Shown here: one piece after another, positions 25,180 through 34,497 of the stretch
Layout of the letters: each line of letters starts with the position of its first letter
Position numbering within the stretch: position 1 is the stretch's first letter
From: a bacterium
GTDB lineage: Bacteria; Cyanobacteriota; Vampirovibrionia; Gastranaerophilales; UBA9971
Assembly (NCBI GenBank): GCA_037147175.1
Contig: JBAWVS010000018.1
Location: 1-46,631 of the forward strand
Length of the DNA: 46,631 bases
Direction: 5' to 3'
Made by a program: the position numbers and the translations under genes
Notes under the pieces: generated by a model
Seen by the model: only the letters and a program-made list of their open reading frames with translations
What the model was told of the DNA's origin: nothing
The model's database searches: none

Positions 25180-26514
25180 TTACAAAATTTCTTTCAATAC
25201 GCTTATAAATTTATCTAGATCCTGAACTTCATTCATTTCGGTTATTGCAACTAAGATACAGTCTTCAAATTCTTTAAATTTATTACCCAGATTGATTCCT
25301 GCCAGAATATTTTCCGCTTCAAGCTTTTTAATAAGTTCATCAGCAGAAACAGATTCAACTTTTATCGCAAATTCATTGAGAAAATCAGAATATAAAACTT
25401 TAATTCCCTTAATTTCATTGAGTTTTTCCGCAAGATAATGCGCTCTTTGCACCGAAATATTTGCAATTTCTTTTAGTCCTTCAGGTCCTGTCACAGAAAG
25501 ATAAATTGTTGCAGTAAGTGCCATAAGCGCTTGATTAGAGCAAATGTTGCTTGCGGCTTTTTCTCTTTTGATATGCTGCTCTCTGGTTTGAATTGTCAGG
25601 GTAAAAGCATCGCTTCCATCCCTGTCTTTTGATAAGCCTACAATTCTTCCGGGTATTTGTCTCAAATATTCGTTTTTGCAGGCAATAAATCCGCAGTGCG
25701 GTCCGCCATAATTCATTCCTAAGCCCAGCTGCTGAAGATCTCCGACAACAATATCCGCATTGTATTTCGAAGGATTATTAAGTATTGCAAGACTTACAAT
25801 ATCAGCACAAATTATAAGTTTAGCCTTAGAATTTATTGTTTTTTCAGAGATTTTAACCAGATTTTCTGTGCAACCAAGATAATTCGGATTCTGAATTAGT
25901 ACACAAGCGTAATCATCAAGGTTTATTTCATCGGATATTTCCGAATGTCCTTCTGAAATACTTAGATACTCGATTTCAATTCCTGCACCATAGCAGTATG
26001 TCCGGATAACTTTCTTGTAATCAGGATTTAAAACATAACTAACTAACGCTTTTGTCTTTTTTGTTATTCTGGACGCCATAAGTATTGCTTCTGCGCAGGC
26101 TGTAGCACCATCATAAACAGACGCATTGGCAACATCCATGCCGGTTAAGTTGCATAACATTGACTGGTAGTCATAAATAACCTGAAGAGTTCCCTGACTA
26201 ACTTCGGGTTGATAAGGGGTATAAGCTGTAATGAATTCTGAACGCTGGGTAATAGTGTTTATACAGCTGGGAATATACCTGTTATAAGTTCCTCCTCCCA
26301 GAAAAGATATGCAGTTTTGTGCAGTTTTGTTCTTATTAGCAAGTTCTTGTAAGCGTTTTTTTGCTTCAAGTTCGCTTAATCCTTCAGGAATATTTAAATT
26401 ATTGATTTTTGCTTTTGCAGGAATGTTAATAAATAAATCTTCAATAGAATTCAACCCGATTTCATTAAGCATTTCCTGGCGGGTTTCCTTGGTATGCGGC
26501 AAAAAGTTATGCAA
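25180..26514 (-). CDS. gcvPA: Glycine dehydrogenase (decarboxylating) subunit 1
   Basis: A 444-residue N-terminal half of split glycine cleavage P-protein. Seen: FLPHTKETRQEML, FLGGGTYNRYIPSCI, FITAYTPYQPEVSQGTLQVI, YQSMLCNLTGMDVANASVYDG, VVGDLQQLGLGMNYGGPHCG and TREQHIKREKAASNICSNQA. The PLP-lysine-bearing subunit GcvPB, which normally follows, is absent: after this gene comes a REP-like repeat and bioA. It starts one base from the gcvH stop region, in a gcvT-gcvH-gcvPA operon. Confidence 0.95.
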   Translation of the reverse strand: MHNFLPHTKETRQEMLNEIGLNSIEDLFINIPAKAKINNLNIPEGLSELEAKKRLQELANKNKTAQNCISFLGGGTYNRYIPSCINTITQRSEFITAYTPYQPEVSQGTLQVIYDYQSMLCNLTGMDVANASVYDGATACAEAILMASRITKKTKALVSYVLNPDYKKVIRTYCYGAGIEIEYLSISEGHSEISDEINLDDYACVLIQNPNYLGCTENLVKISEKTINSKAKLIICADIVSLAILNNPSKYNADIVVGDLQQLGLGMNYGGPHCGFIACKNEYLRQIPGRIVGLSKDRDGSDAFTLTIQTREQHIKREKAASNICSNQALMALTATIYLSVTGPEGLKEIANISVQRAHYLAEKLNEIKGIKVLYSDFLNEFAIKVESVSADELIKKLEAENILAGINLGNKFKEFEDCILVAITEMNEVQDLDKFISVLKEIL

Positions 26515-26515
26515 A

Positions 26516-26905
26516 TTAATCTTCCTCTTGAATAAATTCTTTGTATTCTTGATATGTCATAGTTTCTGCGATTTCAGATTCTTTAAAATCTTTAATTTTA
26601 ACGAGCCATCCTTCTCCAAAACAGTCGTTATTGATTAATTCAGGTTGTTCTACAACTTTTTCGTTAATTTCAACAACTGTTCCGCTAACCGGCAAATATA
26701 ATTCAGAAGCGGCTTTGACGGATTCTATAGTTCCAAAAATATCACCTTTTTTGAATGATGAATCAACTTCAGGAAGTTCAATAAAGACAACATCACCAAG
26801 TTGTTCAACAGCAAAATCGGTAACTCCGATTTTTAAAATTTTATTTTCTTTAACTAAATATTCGTGACTCTTTGTACATAAAATATTTGTCATATCTGTT
26901 GTCAT
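26516..26905 (-). CDS. gcvH: Glycine cleavage system H protein
   Basis: A 129-residue lipoyl carrier that moves the aminomethyl group between P and T proteins. The lipoylation motif GTIESVKAASELY puts the modified lysine at residue 64. Also GDVVFIELPEVDSSFKKGD and LINNDCFGEGWLVKI, both family-typical. Start at 26905; a second Met at residue 5 is equally possible. Length is normal. It sits between gcvT and gcvPA. Confidence 0.95.
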   Translation of the reverse strand: MTTDMTNILCTKSHEYLVKENKILKIGVTDFAVEQLGDVVFIELPEVDSSFKKGDIFGTIESVKAASELYLPVSGTVVEINEKVVEQPELINNDCFGEGWLVKIKDFKESEIAETMTYQEYKEFIQEED

Positions 26906-26949
26906 TTTTCAGTCCTCTTTTATATTAGCGCTCGTTTGAATTTATGATT

Positions 26950-28071
26950 TTAATTATGTGAATAAAACGGTCTTTTAACAATTTCCGCTGGATGTAATTT
27001 GCCCCGTATCATGATATCAATTTTTGTTCCGACTGAGGTCGATTTGCCAGTATTTATGTAGCCGAGTCCAATGTTTTCACTGATAAAAGAGGCCACTCCT
27101 CCGCTTGTTACCACGCCGGCATCTTCATTATTTATATAAATCCTGTAATCATGTCTTGGAATTGACTTATCAATCATTTTAAACCCGACAAGTTTTTTGG
27201 CTTCGTTCTTTTGATTAATTTGAGATAAAATTTTATTTTTTCCAAAATAATCTTCTTTCTTGTCCTTTGAAATTGTCCAGGTAAGAGAAGCCTCAACAGG
27301 AGTTGTATTTTCGTTCATATCCTGACCATAAAGAAATAAACCTGCTTCAAGTCTTAAAGTATCTCTGGCAGCAAGTCCAATAGGTTTTAGTCCGAATTTT
27401 TCGCCTTTTGACAAAATTTCTTCCCATAATCTTGCAGCTTCTTCATTTTTTATAATTATTTCAAATCCGTCTTCTCCGGTATATCCTGTAGAAGCGACCA
27501 AAACATCTGTATTTAACAGTTTTGATTCTTTTATAAAAAATCTTTTTGGCTGATTTTCTTTTGTTATTCCCATATTAGCTAGAATATCAGAAGCCAAAGG
27601 TCCTTGTAATGCAATCATTGAAAGGTTATTTGATTGATTGTCTATAACCAAATCCGAATTTTCTTTATTGCCTAAAAGCCATGCTGTATCCTCCTCTATT
27701 CTGGAGGCATTTATTATAAGTAAAAATCTGTAATTGTTGTCATTATCAAGACGATAAATAATTAAATCATCAATTATGCCGCCTTCTTCGTTAATAAGTT
27801 GAGTGTAAACAGCTTTTCCTGAAGGTAATTTAGAAATATCTTGAGGAACAAGCTTTTGAAGAAAGCTTATTGAATCTTTTCCGCTGATAAAAACTTGTCC
27901 CATGTGGGAAACATCAAATAAACCTGCTTTTTTTCTTACTGTCAAATGTTCTTCTATAATGCCGGAATACTGAAGAGGCATTTCCCATCCGGCGAAAGGA
28001 ACCATTTTTGCTCCTATTTTTTTATGTTCTTCATATAATGCTGTTTTACTAAAACCCTTTTCGCTATCCAT
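26950..28071 (-). CDS. gcvT: Aminomethyltransferase (glycine cleavage T protein)
   Basis: 373 residues. Transfers the methylene from H-protein aminomethyl-lipoate to tetrahydrofolate and releases ammonia. Seen: GAKMVPFAGWEMPLQYSG, GLFDVSHMGQV (folate-site region), TQLINEEGGIIDDLIIYR, IALQGPLA, STGYTGEDGFEI, GLAARDTLRLEAGLFLYGQD and the C-terminal VVTSGGVASF with IGLGYI. First gene of gcvT-gcvH-gcvPA. I looked for a glycine riboswitch in the 140-base upstream gap and see none. Confidence 0.95.
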   Translation of the reverse strand: MDSEKGFSKTALYEEHKKIGAKMVPFAGWEMPLQYSGIIEEHLTVRKKAGLFDVSHMGQVFISGKDSISFLQKLVPQDISKLPSGKAVYTQLINEEGGIIDDLIIYRLDNDNNYRFLLIINASRIEEDTAWLLGNKENSDLVIDNQSNNLSMIALQGPLASDILANMGITKENQPKRFFIKESKLLNTDVLVASTGYTGEDGFEIIIKNEEAARLWEEILSKGEKFGLKPIGLAARDTLRLEAGLFLYGQDMNENTTPVEASLTWTISKDKKEDYFGKNKILSQINQKNEAKKLVGFKMIDKSIPRHDYRIYINNEDAGVVTSGGVASFISENIGLGYINTGKSTSVGTKIDIMIRGKLHPAEIVKRPFYSHN

Positions 28072-28212
28072 AATCGTATTTTTCCTAATTTAAAAATAAA
28101 TTAACAACATAAAATTATTATTTGAGTGTCAATACTATTTTATGATAAATTTTTTGTTTTGTGGTCAGAATATTTTAACTGTAAACAAATATTTATAAAC
28201 CACTAAAAAAAT

Positions 28213-29139
28213 CTACGGTCCTCCGGTGGAAGAAAATAAAGAAATCATGCTTATTGCAGCAGGAGCAAGAATTACAATGAATGTTGCGGGCAAAATAAAC
28301 AATATTAGAGGTATAGACATTTTTACGCCTGCTTTTGAAGCTAATTCTTCGGCTTTTTGTCTTCTCTTTACTCTTACAGTTTCAGAATATACTCTTAAAG
28401 ATTGAGCAATACTTGTCCCAAATTTATCAGATTGAATTAATAAACTTACAAAAGATCTTAATTCTTCGGAACTATTTCTTTTTAATAAATTTCTAAAAGC
28501 ATCTGATCTTGGAATACCTGAAAGAACCTCCTTGTTTACTCTTTGAAGTTCTTGTGAAAGAATGGGAGCACTGTTTCTTTGTTCTTGAGATACTCTTGAA
28601 ATTGCAGAATCCAGACCTAGTCCTGCTTCAACGCAGACTGTCAGCAAATCAAGAGCATCAGGAAGACTGTAAGTTACTTCTTCGGCTCTTTTTTTTGCTT
28701 TAGATTTTAGTACTATATCCGGAAATTTAAATCCAAATAAAGGTACTATTATAATTAGCATCGTTTTAACAAGCGGGGTGGAGTTTGCCTGAAAAAGCAG
28801 TATTAATGCAAGTACACCTAAAACAGAGGCAAAAACAACTTTTTTTGAAATATGTTTTAAAACGGTCTCCTCATCGCTTGCAAATCCGGCTTCAGAAAGT
28901 AATTGTTTTTGTATGATAAGATTTTTGGATTTTTCTGCTATATTTTTTGCTATATTATTAAAACTTTTTATTAAAAAATCTTTTGAGTCTTCATCTTCTT
29001 GTCTATTTTTATTTATTCTGTCAGAACTCGATGACAAGGATGAAAGTCTGCGTTGCACACTTTCATCCTTGTCATCCATGATCATAAAAATCAAGTAACC
29101 TACAGAAAAGACTGTTATTGTAATAATAATTAATTCCAT
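28213..29139 (-). CDS. tadC: Tad pilus inner-membrane platform protein TadC
   Basis: 308 residues of the type II secretion F family. N-terminal membrane segment (IIITITVFSVGYLIFMIM), a pair of hydrophobic segments around 95-130 and a C-terminal hydrophobic pair (SIPLILFILPATFIVILAPA). The T2SF core is at about 165-290, with YSLPDALDLLTVCVEAGLGLDSAI and RSFVSLLIQSDKFGTSIAQSL. It is the last gene of the six-gene Tad operon and, with TadB, forms the membrane platform driven by CpaF. Assigned TadC rather than TadB by position and shorter length. Confidence 0.88.
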   Translation of the reverse strand: MELIIITITVFSVGYLIFMIMDDKDESVQRRLSSLSSSSDRINKNRQEDEDSKDFLIKSFNNIAKNIAEKSKNLIIQKQLLSEAGFASDEETVLKHISKKVVFASVLGVLALILLFQANSTPLVKTMLIIIVPLFGFKFPDIVLKSKAKKRAEEVTYSLPDALDLLTVCVEAGLGLDSAISRVSQEQRNSAPILSQELQRVNKEVLSGIPRSDAFRNLLKRNSSEELRSFVSLLIQSDKFGTSIAQSLRVYSETVRVKRRQKAEELASKAGVKMSIPLILFILPATFIVILAPAAISMISLFSSTGGP

Positions 29140-29165
29140 TTTTTAGCAGCACTCCGATATATTTG

Positions 29166-30167
29166 TTAAACTCTTATTTGAGTGATTTTATTAATGATTA
29201 TATAACCCATGGCGGACATTCCGATTGCTATTGCAAGAGCAACATGTCCTGGAAAGGTATTAAATAAAGGTGTCATGTATGATGGATTCAATAAACTTAC
29301 GAGCAATGTTATAAAAATAGGCGCAAGTGCAAGAACTAATCCGGAAATTTTTGCCTGAGATGTTTGTGTTTTTATCATTCCTATTAATTTAAATCTTTCT
29401 CTTATTGTATTATTGAGCGTATCAAGAATTTCTGCAAGGTTTCCCCCTATTTCTTTCTGAATAAGGACTGCTGTAATAAAGAACTTGGCATCTTCACTGC
29501 CGGGAATGTTATTAGTTAAATCTTCAAGGGCTTCTCTTATGTCCCTTCCCAGAGAAATATCGTCTGCAATGTTTTTGAAAAGTTTATTTATAGGATATGG
29601 CGACTCGGTTGAGACTAATTGGAATGAAGAAAGTAAAGAATGACCCGCTTTTAATGAATTTGAGATTAATCCTAATGTATCAGGAAAATAAAAATTAAAT
29701 TGCTGCAAATTTTTGTCAATTTTCATTTTGATAACACCATAAGGAATTGCTGCAGCTCCAATTCCCAGCAAAATAAATAAAAAAGATTTACTTATTATAC
29801 TAATTAAAAAAAACGGTAAAAATAAGCCACCTGTTATTATAAAGAAAAAATCGATAGGGATTTTTAAATCGGCAATTTTTAAAAGTTTTTTGATTTTATT
29901 TGTAAATTCGAATTTCCTGAAAAATATTCCCAAAAAAGCAAGTCTGTAATCTGAAGAATCTTTCAGCATATTATTGAGTTTACTGTCATTTTTAGATTTA
30001 AGTTGGTCAAAAAGCTCGTCATTATTTCTTGCAGCGGTAAATTTCTTTTCTTTGGTTTCTTTTAGACGTTTCGCAATATCAGAATCCAGAGGTTCTTCCG
30101 AGAAAAACATCATATATATTGAAAAAGCTATAATACCGCATATTATACTTACTAATTCCGGATTCAT
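29166..30167 (-). CDS. tadB: Tad pilus inner-membrane platform protein TadB
   Basis: 333 residues with the type II secretion F domain at about 165-290 (FPDTLGLISNSLKAGHSLLSS, FFITAVLIQKEIGGNLAEIL, TSQAKISGLVLALAP). Membrane segments lie at the N-terminus (LVSIICGIIAFSIYMMFF), centrally (FFIITGGLFLPFFLISII) and at the C-terminus (HVALAIAIGMSAMGYIII). It lies 26 bases after cpaF and 26 bases before tadC, the standard Tad order. Confidence 0.88.
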   Translation of the reverse strand: MNPELVSIICGIIAFSIYMMFFSEEPLDSDIAKRLKETKEKKFTAARNNDELFDQLKSKNDSKLNNMLKDSSDYRLAFLGIFFRKFEFTNKIKKLLKIADLKIPIDFFFIITGGLFLPFFLISIISKSFLFILLGIGAAAIPYGVIKMKIDKNLQQFNFYFPDTLGLISNSLKAGHSLLSSFQLVSTESPYPINKLFKNIADDISLGRDIREALEDLTNNIPGSEDAKFFITAVLIQKEIGGNLAEILDTLNNTIRERFKLIGMIKTQTSQAKISGLVLALAPIFITLLVSLLNPSYMTPLFNTFPGHVALAIAIGMSAMGYIIINKITQIRV

Positions 30168-30193
30168 TTCTGACTAATTCCTGTATTTAATTT

Positions 30194-31696
30194 TTACCTA
30201 AATCGCTGAGCTTTTCTTTGTTTTATAATATCATCTATTGAGTCTTGATCATCAGCTTGAGAGTTGTTTTTTGACTTGTTTACGGCTTTTTCATTTGGCG
30301 GATTTTTACAAAGATATACAGCAGGAGCGTTTTGGTCAAATATTTCAAGAGGCAGTTTGATTCCTTTTGCTTTACACTTATCACCAAATTTAGGTCTTAC
30401 ACCGGTAGAGACATGGCACCCTATTACTTTGCCGTTTTCATCAAGACCGTACTGTTCCCATTTAAATATATCTTGAATGGTTATAATTGAGCCTTCCATG
30501 CCGGTAATTTCACTGATGTAAGTAACACGTCTGGAACCGTCAGAAAGTCTGCTTGCTTGAATTATAAGATGAACAGCTGATGAAATTTGTTGTCGAATAG
30601 TCTTTTCAGGAAGATCAATTCCTGTGTACATACACATTGTTTCAAGTCTGGAACATGCATCCCTGGGTGTGTTAGCGTGAAGCGTGGTCAGGGAACCATC
30701 GTGACCTGTATTCATCGCCTGCAGCATATCAAAAGCTTCCGCTCCTCTGCATTCTCCTATTACTACCCTGTCAGGGCGCATCCTTAAAGAGTTTATCAGG
30801 AGATCTCTCGCTGTAATTGCACCTGTACCTTCTATATTTGCCGGTCTTGTTTCCAGTCTTACAACGTGTTCCTGTTGCAGCGAAAGCTCTGCCGAATCTT
30901 CTATTGTTACAATTCTTTCATCTTCCGGTATTTGAGAAGAAAGACTGTTTAAAAGAGTTGTTTTGCCTGCGCCTGTACCACCTGAGATTACTATATTCAG
31001 ATGAGCTTTGACGGCAGCTTTTAGAGTTTCTGCCATTGCTACGGTCATTGAACCCCATGTTAGCAGATTTTGTATCGTTGCAGCATCGGCTTTAAATCTT
31101 CTTATTGATAAAGAAGCTCCATCAATTGCAAGGGGAGGAATAATAGCGTTTACCCTGGAACCGTCAGGAAGTCTTGCATCAACCATGGGCGATTTTTCGT
31201 CAATTCTCCGACCTACTTTTGATACTATTCTTTCAATAATATTCATAAGGTGAGCATTGTCTTTAAATCTTACATTAGTTTTCCTGAGCTTGCCGCCAAC
31301 TTCAACGTAAACATTAGCAGGTCCGTTTACAAGGATATCAGAGACGCTCGGGTCGCAAAGAAGCGGATCAAGCGGTCCAAAGCCCTTAACTTCTTGTCGT
31401 ACTTCCTGTACCAGCTGCTCTCTTTCAATTGTACTTAAAGGTGTTGACCCAAAATCCTGTTCAATACGTCTTTCTATAAATTGTTTGATAAAAGAATTTT
31501 GCTCGGAATCACCTATTTTTTGCCAATCAGCTATAGCATTAATTTTTTCTATAAGCAGCATGTGCAGTTTGTCTTTGATGTCCTGTAGTGCTGATATATC
31601 AACAGTATTTAATTTTTTATTTTGTACCGTCACTTGTCTTCCCGTTGGCGCTGACGGGGGTGAGGATTGTTTTGAAAGTCGATCACGGATGGACAT
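30194..31696 (-). CDS. cpaF: Tad pilus assembly ATPase CpaF/TadA
   Basis: A 500-residue secretion ATPase of the GspE superfamily. A helical N-terminal domain (about 30-140, with QEVKGFGPLDPLLCDPSVSD), then the ATPase: Walker A ISGGTGAGKTTLLNSL near residue 240, RIVTIEDSAELSL, ARDLLINSLRMRPDRVVIGE (Walker B region, catalytic Glu) and NTGHDGSLTTLHANTPRDA (His box). The C-terminal ~60 residues after the catalytic core are polar and poorly conserved. It powers pilin assembly at the inner membrane with TadB/TadC. Confidence 0.95.
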   Translation of the reverse strand: MSIRDRLSKQSSPPSAPTGRQVTVQNKKLNTVDISALQDIKDKLHMLLIEKINAIADWQKIGDSEQNSFIKQFIERRIEQDFGSTPLSTIEREQLVQEVRQEVKGFGPLDPLLCDPSVSDILVNGPANVYVEVGGKLRKTNVRFKDNAHLMNIIERIVSKVGRRIDEKSPMVDARLPDGSRVNAIIPPLAIDGASLSIRRFKADAATIQNLLTWGSMTVAMAETLKAAVKAHLNIVISGGTGAGKTTLLNSLSSQIPEDERIVTIEDSAELSLQQEHVVRLETRPANIEGTGAITARDLLINSLRMRPDRVVIGECRGAEAFDMLQAMNTGHDGSLTTLHANTPRDACSRLETMCMYTGIDLPEKTIRQQISSAVHLIIQASRLSDGSRRVTYISEITGMEGSIITIQDIFKWEQYGLDENGKVIGCHVSTGVRPKFGDKCKAKGIKLPLEIFDQNAPAVYLCKNPPNEKAVNKSKNNSQADDQDSIDDIIKQRKAQRFR

Positions 31697-31707
31697 TATA
31701 GATGCTC

Positions 31708-32934
31708 CTATTTATTAAACAATTTGAAATTTTTAAATGTATCAAGATTTAGACCAAATGGGAGTTTTAAATTTGCATTTGATGCTTTTGTCGGTTGGTC
31801 CAAAATCATTATACTATCGGTAATTTTTCCGGCTAATTCTGTAAAACTCAGGTCAATATTTGAATCAGGAGCTATTGATGAAATCGGGATACCTTTGTTA
31901 ATTGCAGACATTACTGCAAAATAATTATTTGGTATTTTCCAATAAACTTCATGTTCCAGAGCATCTTCAATATCGTCTATGGTGATTTCTTCGTCTTCTA
32001 TATAGCGGTTGACTACAAGTTTTATTTTATTAGTTTGATATTCAAGTCGGTGGAAAAGATCCATACATCTCTGGCAATTTCTTATGGAAGGCAGGTTTAC
32101 CATGGAAATAAGAAGGATAATATCAGAAATATCAAGACATGTAAGCGTTTTCATATCGAAACCACTGCTCGTGTCAACAATAACGTAAGAAAACATCTCT
32201 TTAAGCATACTGAGAACAGAAGTTATGTCTTCTGAAGAAATTTCTTCCGCTTGTTCTAGGTTTGGAGGGTCTGCAAGAATATAAAGTTCTTTGTTTTTAT
32301 ACTGTTCAAGTGAACTTAAAAGGAAGGCTTCATCGATTCTGCTTATATGTGTTATTACATAAGAAATATCAAAAGAAGGGGTTATATCCAGAAAGGTTGT
32401 AATATCTCCGAGTTGAAGGTTTAAATCCACCAGACAGACTCTTTCTCCTGTCGTTTCGGATATTTTTAATGCCAAATTGGTAGCTATAGTTGTTTTTCCT
32501 ATGCCGCCTTTGTTGCTGAATACTGAAATTATTTGTCCTGCAGTTCTTCCTTCATGGTTTTCAAGCAGCATTTTTATTTTTTTTAGTGCTGTACTCAGGT
32601 CTTCAAGCATAACAGGTTTTGTCAAAAATTCTCTTGCGCCAGCTCTCATTGACCTTAAAACAAGCTCTGTATTTACGTTTTCTGAAGAAACCAATATTAC
32701 ACAATTTTTGTTTTTTAAAGTTATTTTTTCTATTATTTCTATGCTCAAATCTGCATTTTCGGAGAGATCTATAAATACAATATGAGGTTTTTCCTGAATG
32801 ATTGCGGAGTATCCTGCAAGTAGGTCATCAAATTCGCCAATAACGTCAATTTGGTGAAATTGCTCAAGGAGAACGATAAGTTCATCTCTTGAGTCAGAAT
32901 TGCTGTCAATAATTATCATATCTAAATTAGCCAT
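31708..32934 (-). CDS. cpaE: CpaE/TadZ-like pilus localisation ATPase with receiver-like domain
   Basis: 408 residues. N-terminal response-regulator-like domain (1 to about 125): IIIDSN at the start, the phospho-site-like VFIDLSEN, and FLTKP at the conserved lysine. The first acidic pair is reduced to one Asp. Residues from about 137 are a MinD/ParA-type ATPase: VFSNKGGIGKTTIATNLALK (deviant Walker A), VCLVDLNLQLGDITTFLD and YVIVDTSSGFD. The family positions Tad pili at the cell pole. It lies 11 bases upstream of cpaF in the operon. Confidence 0.9.
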   Translation of the reverse strand: MANLDMIIIDSNSDSRDELIVLLEQFHQIDVIGEFDDLLAGYSAIIQEKPHIVFIDLSENADLSIEIIEKITLKNKNCVILVSSENVNTELVLRSMRAGAREFLTKPVMLEDLSTALKKIKMLLENHEGRTAGQIISVFSNKGGIGKTTIATNLALKISETTGERVCLVDLNLQLGDITTFLDITPSFDISYVITHISRIDEAFLLSSLEQYKNKELYILADPPNLEQAEEISSEDITSVLSMLKEMFSYVIVDTSSGFDMKTLTCLDISDIILLISMVNLPSIRNCQRCMDLFHRLEYQTNKIKLVVNRYIEDEEITIDDIEDALEHEVYWKIPNNYFAVMSAINKGIPISSIAPDSNIDLSFTELAGKITDSIMILDQPTKASNANLKLPFGLNLDTFKNFKLFNK

Positions 32935-32936
32935 TA

Positions 32937-34481
32937 TCAGACCCCGTTTACAACATCATCAGGTTTTATTATTGTTGGAGTTACGAATATCATCAGTTCA
33001 GTTTCGTCTTTATTATATGTGGAATTATTCAATAAGTTTCCGATTATAGGAAGATTGCTAAGATATGGGATTTTTGTTTTTTGCAAATTTGATTTTTTTT
33101 GAATCAATCCACCGATAACCATTGTCTGATTATCTTCAAGTTCAACAGTGGTATCTGTTTTTCTTGTTGTAAATCCATAAATAGGGAATCCGTCTACAGT
33201 TGATATTGCAGAAGCACTGGGTTGATTAATTTCAGGAGCTATTTTTAATAAAATTCTTCCTGATTGCTCTAGTATTGTTGGGGTAAAAGAGACATTTATT
33301 CCGGAATCCTTATATTCAATGATTAATCCACCATATTCATCTCTGCCTTTGACTACAGGTATTTGTTCCCCTGCATTAAAAGTTGCTGCCTGCCCGTTTA
33401 TTGCCATAAGTTTAGGCTCTGCAAGTATACTGATGATCCCTTCGGTTTCAGCTACCTTAAAAACTTGTGCTGTTTGATCATTACCTGTGATGTTCCATCT
33501 CCAGAAAGTAAAGCCGTTGCCATCAGGAAATGTTGTTTGGGTATTTTTTATTGAGCCTCCTGTCATATTAAGAAGATTTTGTATTATACTTACTGCATCA
33601 TTGCCATTGACTCTTGTACTAGTTAAAGGGTCAATGGCAGAGACATCAACGCCAAACGTTTTTGTCATATAATCATTTGACAGAGGACCTTTTAAGTAAT
33701 TTGAAGTTTTGTTTTTAACCTTTGTTCTGTTGATTTCAACTATTTTGAGCGAAAGCATAATCTGTGGAGTAAGGGCTTCAGTATTGTCAATTAGTGTATA
33801 GCCGTAAGCTGTAACAAGATTTTTAATTTTATCTCTTGTTATGGTAGAAGAAATACGCCCTGAAATAGCAACTTTCATTCCGGTTTGACTGCCGGAGTTA
33901 ATAAAATCAATTTTAATATCATCATCAGGTGCTATTTTTTTAATTTCCTTAACAAAGTTTATTGAATCATTCTGCACAAAAAGATTGAACATAATTGGAT
34001 TACCGGTTTCTCCCCAGATTATAAGAGAAGTTTCACCGCCTGCTTTCCCGTTAACAAGCATTTCTTTTGGAGAAATTATGACAAGATCAGCAAGATTCGG
34101 ATCTGTTATAGAAATTCGTTTAATAGGTTCATCAAATCTTATTAATTGGGACTTGCCGACAATCGCTTTTAACTCGGAAACGCCGCCCTTTAACTGTGTA
34201 GTTTTATTAGTTTCGGTTACAGTGAGGTTCTTTTCGAGTTTTTTAGTTATTGCTTGTGTTTTATAAATATTATTTTTGTCATTTTTTAATATCTGATTAT
34301 TAATAGGAGTCGGATTTGACGGAAGTTCTCTTATTTTAGGGATTTCTTGAGCAAAAGAGGCAGACGAGAGAGCAAGCATTATTATTAATAAAATAAAAGA
34401 CCTGCATTGTAGACCAAACTGATTCTTCAGGCTAAAGCCCTCTGAATGACAGTTTATAAATTTTAACAGCTTGAACAACAT
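32937..34481 (-). CDS. cpaC: Tad pilus outer-membrane secretin CpaC/RcpA
   Basis: 514 residues. A signal peptide is present (hydrophobic FILLIIMLALSSASFA, cleavage near residue 45). N-terminal domain with KAIVGKSQLIRFDEPIKRIS and LVNGKAGGETSLIIWGE (pilus/BON-like), then the secretin barrel from about 335 to the C-terminus: EPKLMAINGQAATFNAGEQIP, GIYGF-like PIYGFTTRKTDTTVELEDN, and MVIGGLIQ with PYLSNLPIIGNLLN. The unusually long signal n-region is encoded by a REP-like repeat (34421-34452). AGGAG lies 13 bases before the ATG at 34481. The secretin ring lets the pilus cross the outer membrane. Confidence 0.92.
   Translation of the reverse strand: MLFKLLKFINCHSEGFSLKNQFGLQCRSFILLIIMLALSSASFAQEIPKIRELPSNPTPINNQILKNDKNNIYKTQAITKKLEKNLTVTETNKTTQLKGGVSELKAIVGKSQLIRFDEPIKRISITDPNLADLVIISPKEMLVNGKAGGETSLIIWGETGNPIMFNLFVQNDSINFVKEIKKIAPDDDIKIDFINSGSQTGMKVAISGRISSTITRDKIKNLVTAYGYTLIDNTEALTPQIMLSLKIVEINRTKVKNKTSNYLKGPLSNDYMTKTFGVDVSAIDPLTSTRVNGNDAVSIIQNLLNMTGGSIKNTQTTFPDGNGFTFWRWNITGNDQTAQVFKVAETEGIISILAEPKLMAINGQAATFNAGEQIPVVKGRDEYGGLIIEYKDSGINVSFTPTILEQSGRILLKIAPEINQPSASAISTVDGFPIYGFTTRKTDTTVELEDNQTMVIGGLIQKKSNLQKTKIPYLSNLPIIGNLLNNSTYNKDETELMIFVTPTIIKPDDVVNGV
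34421..34452. repeat. REP-like unit inside the secretin signal-peptide coding region
   Basis: GATTCTTCAGGCTAAAGCCCTCTGAATGACAG matches the GATTCTTC..GGCT..AGCCCTC.GAATGACA part of the dispersed repeat (compare 43727-43757 on the opposite strand). Read as codons it supplies CHSEGFSLKNQ in the secretin N-terminus. Confidence 0.75.
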
Positions 34482-34497
34482 ACTTTATTAATTTCTC

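Noticed and set aside
28072-28212. Glycine riboswitch upstream of gcvT
   Set aside because: The gap is only about 140 bases and lacks the conserved GGAGAG and GCCGAAGG-type core.
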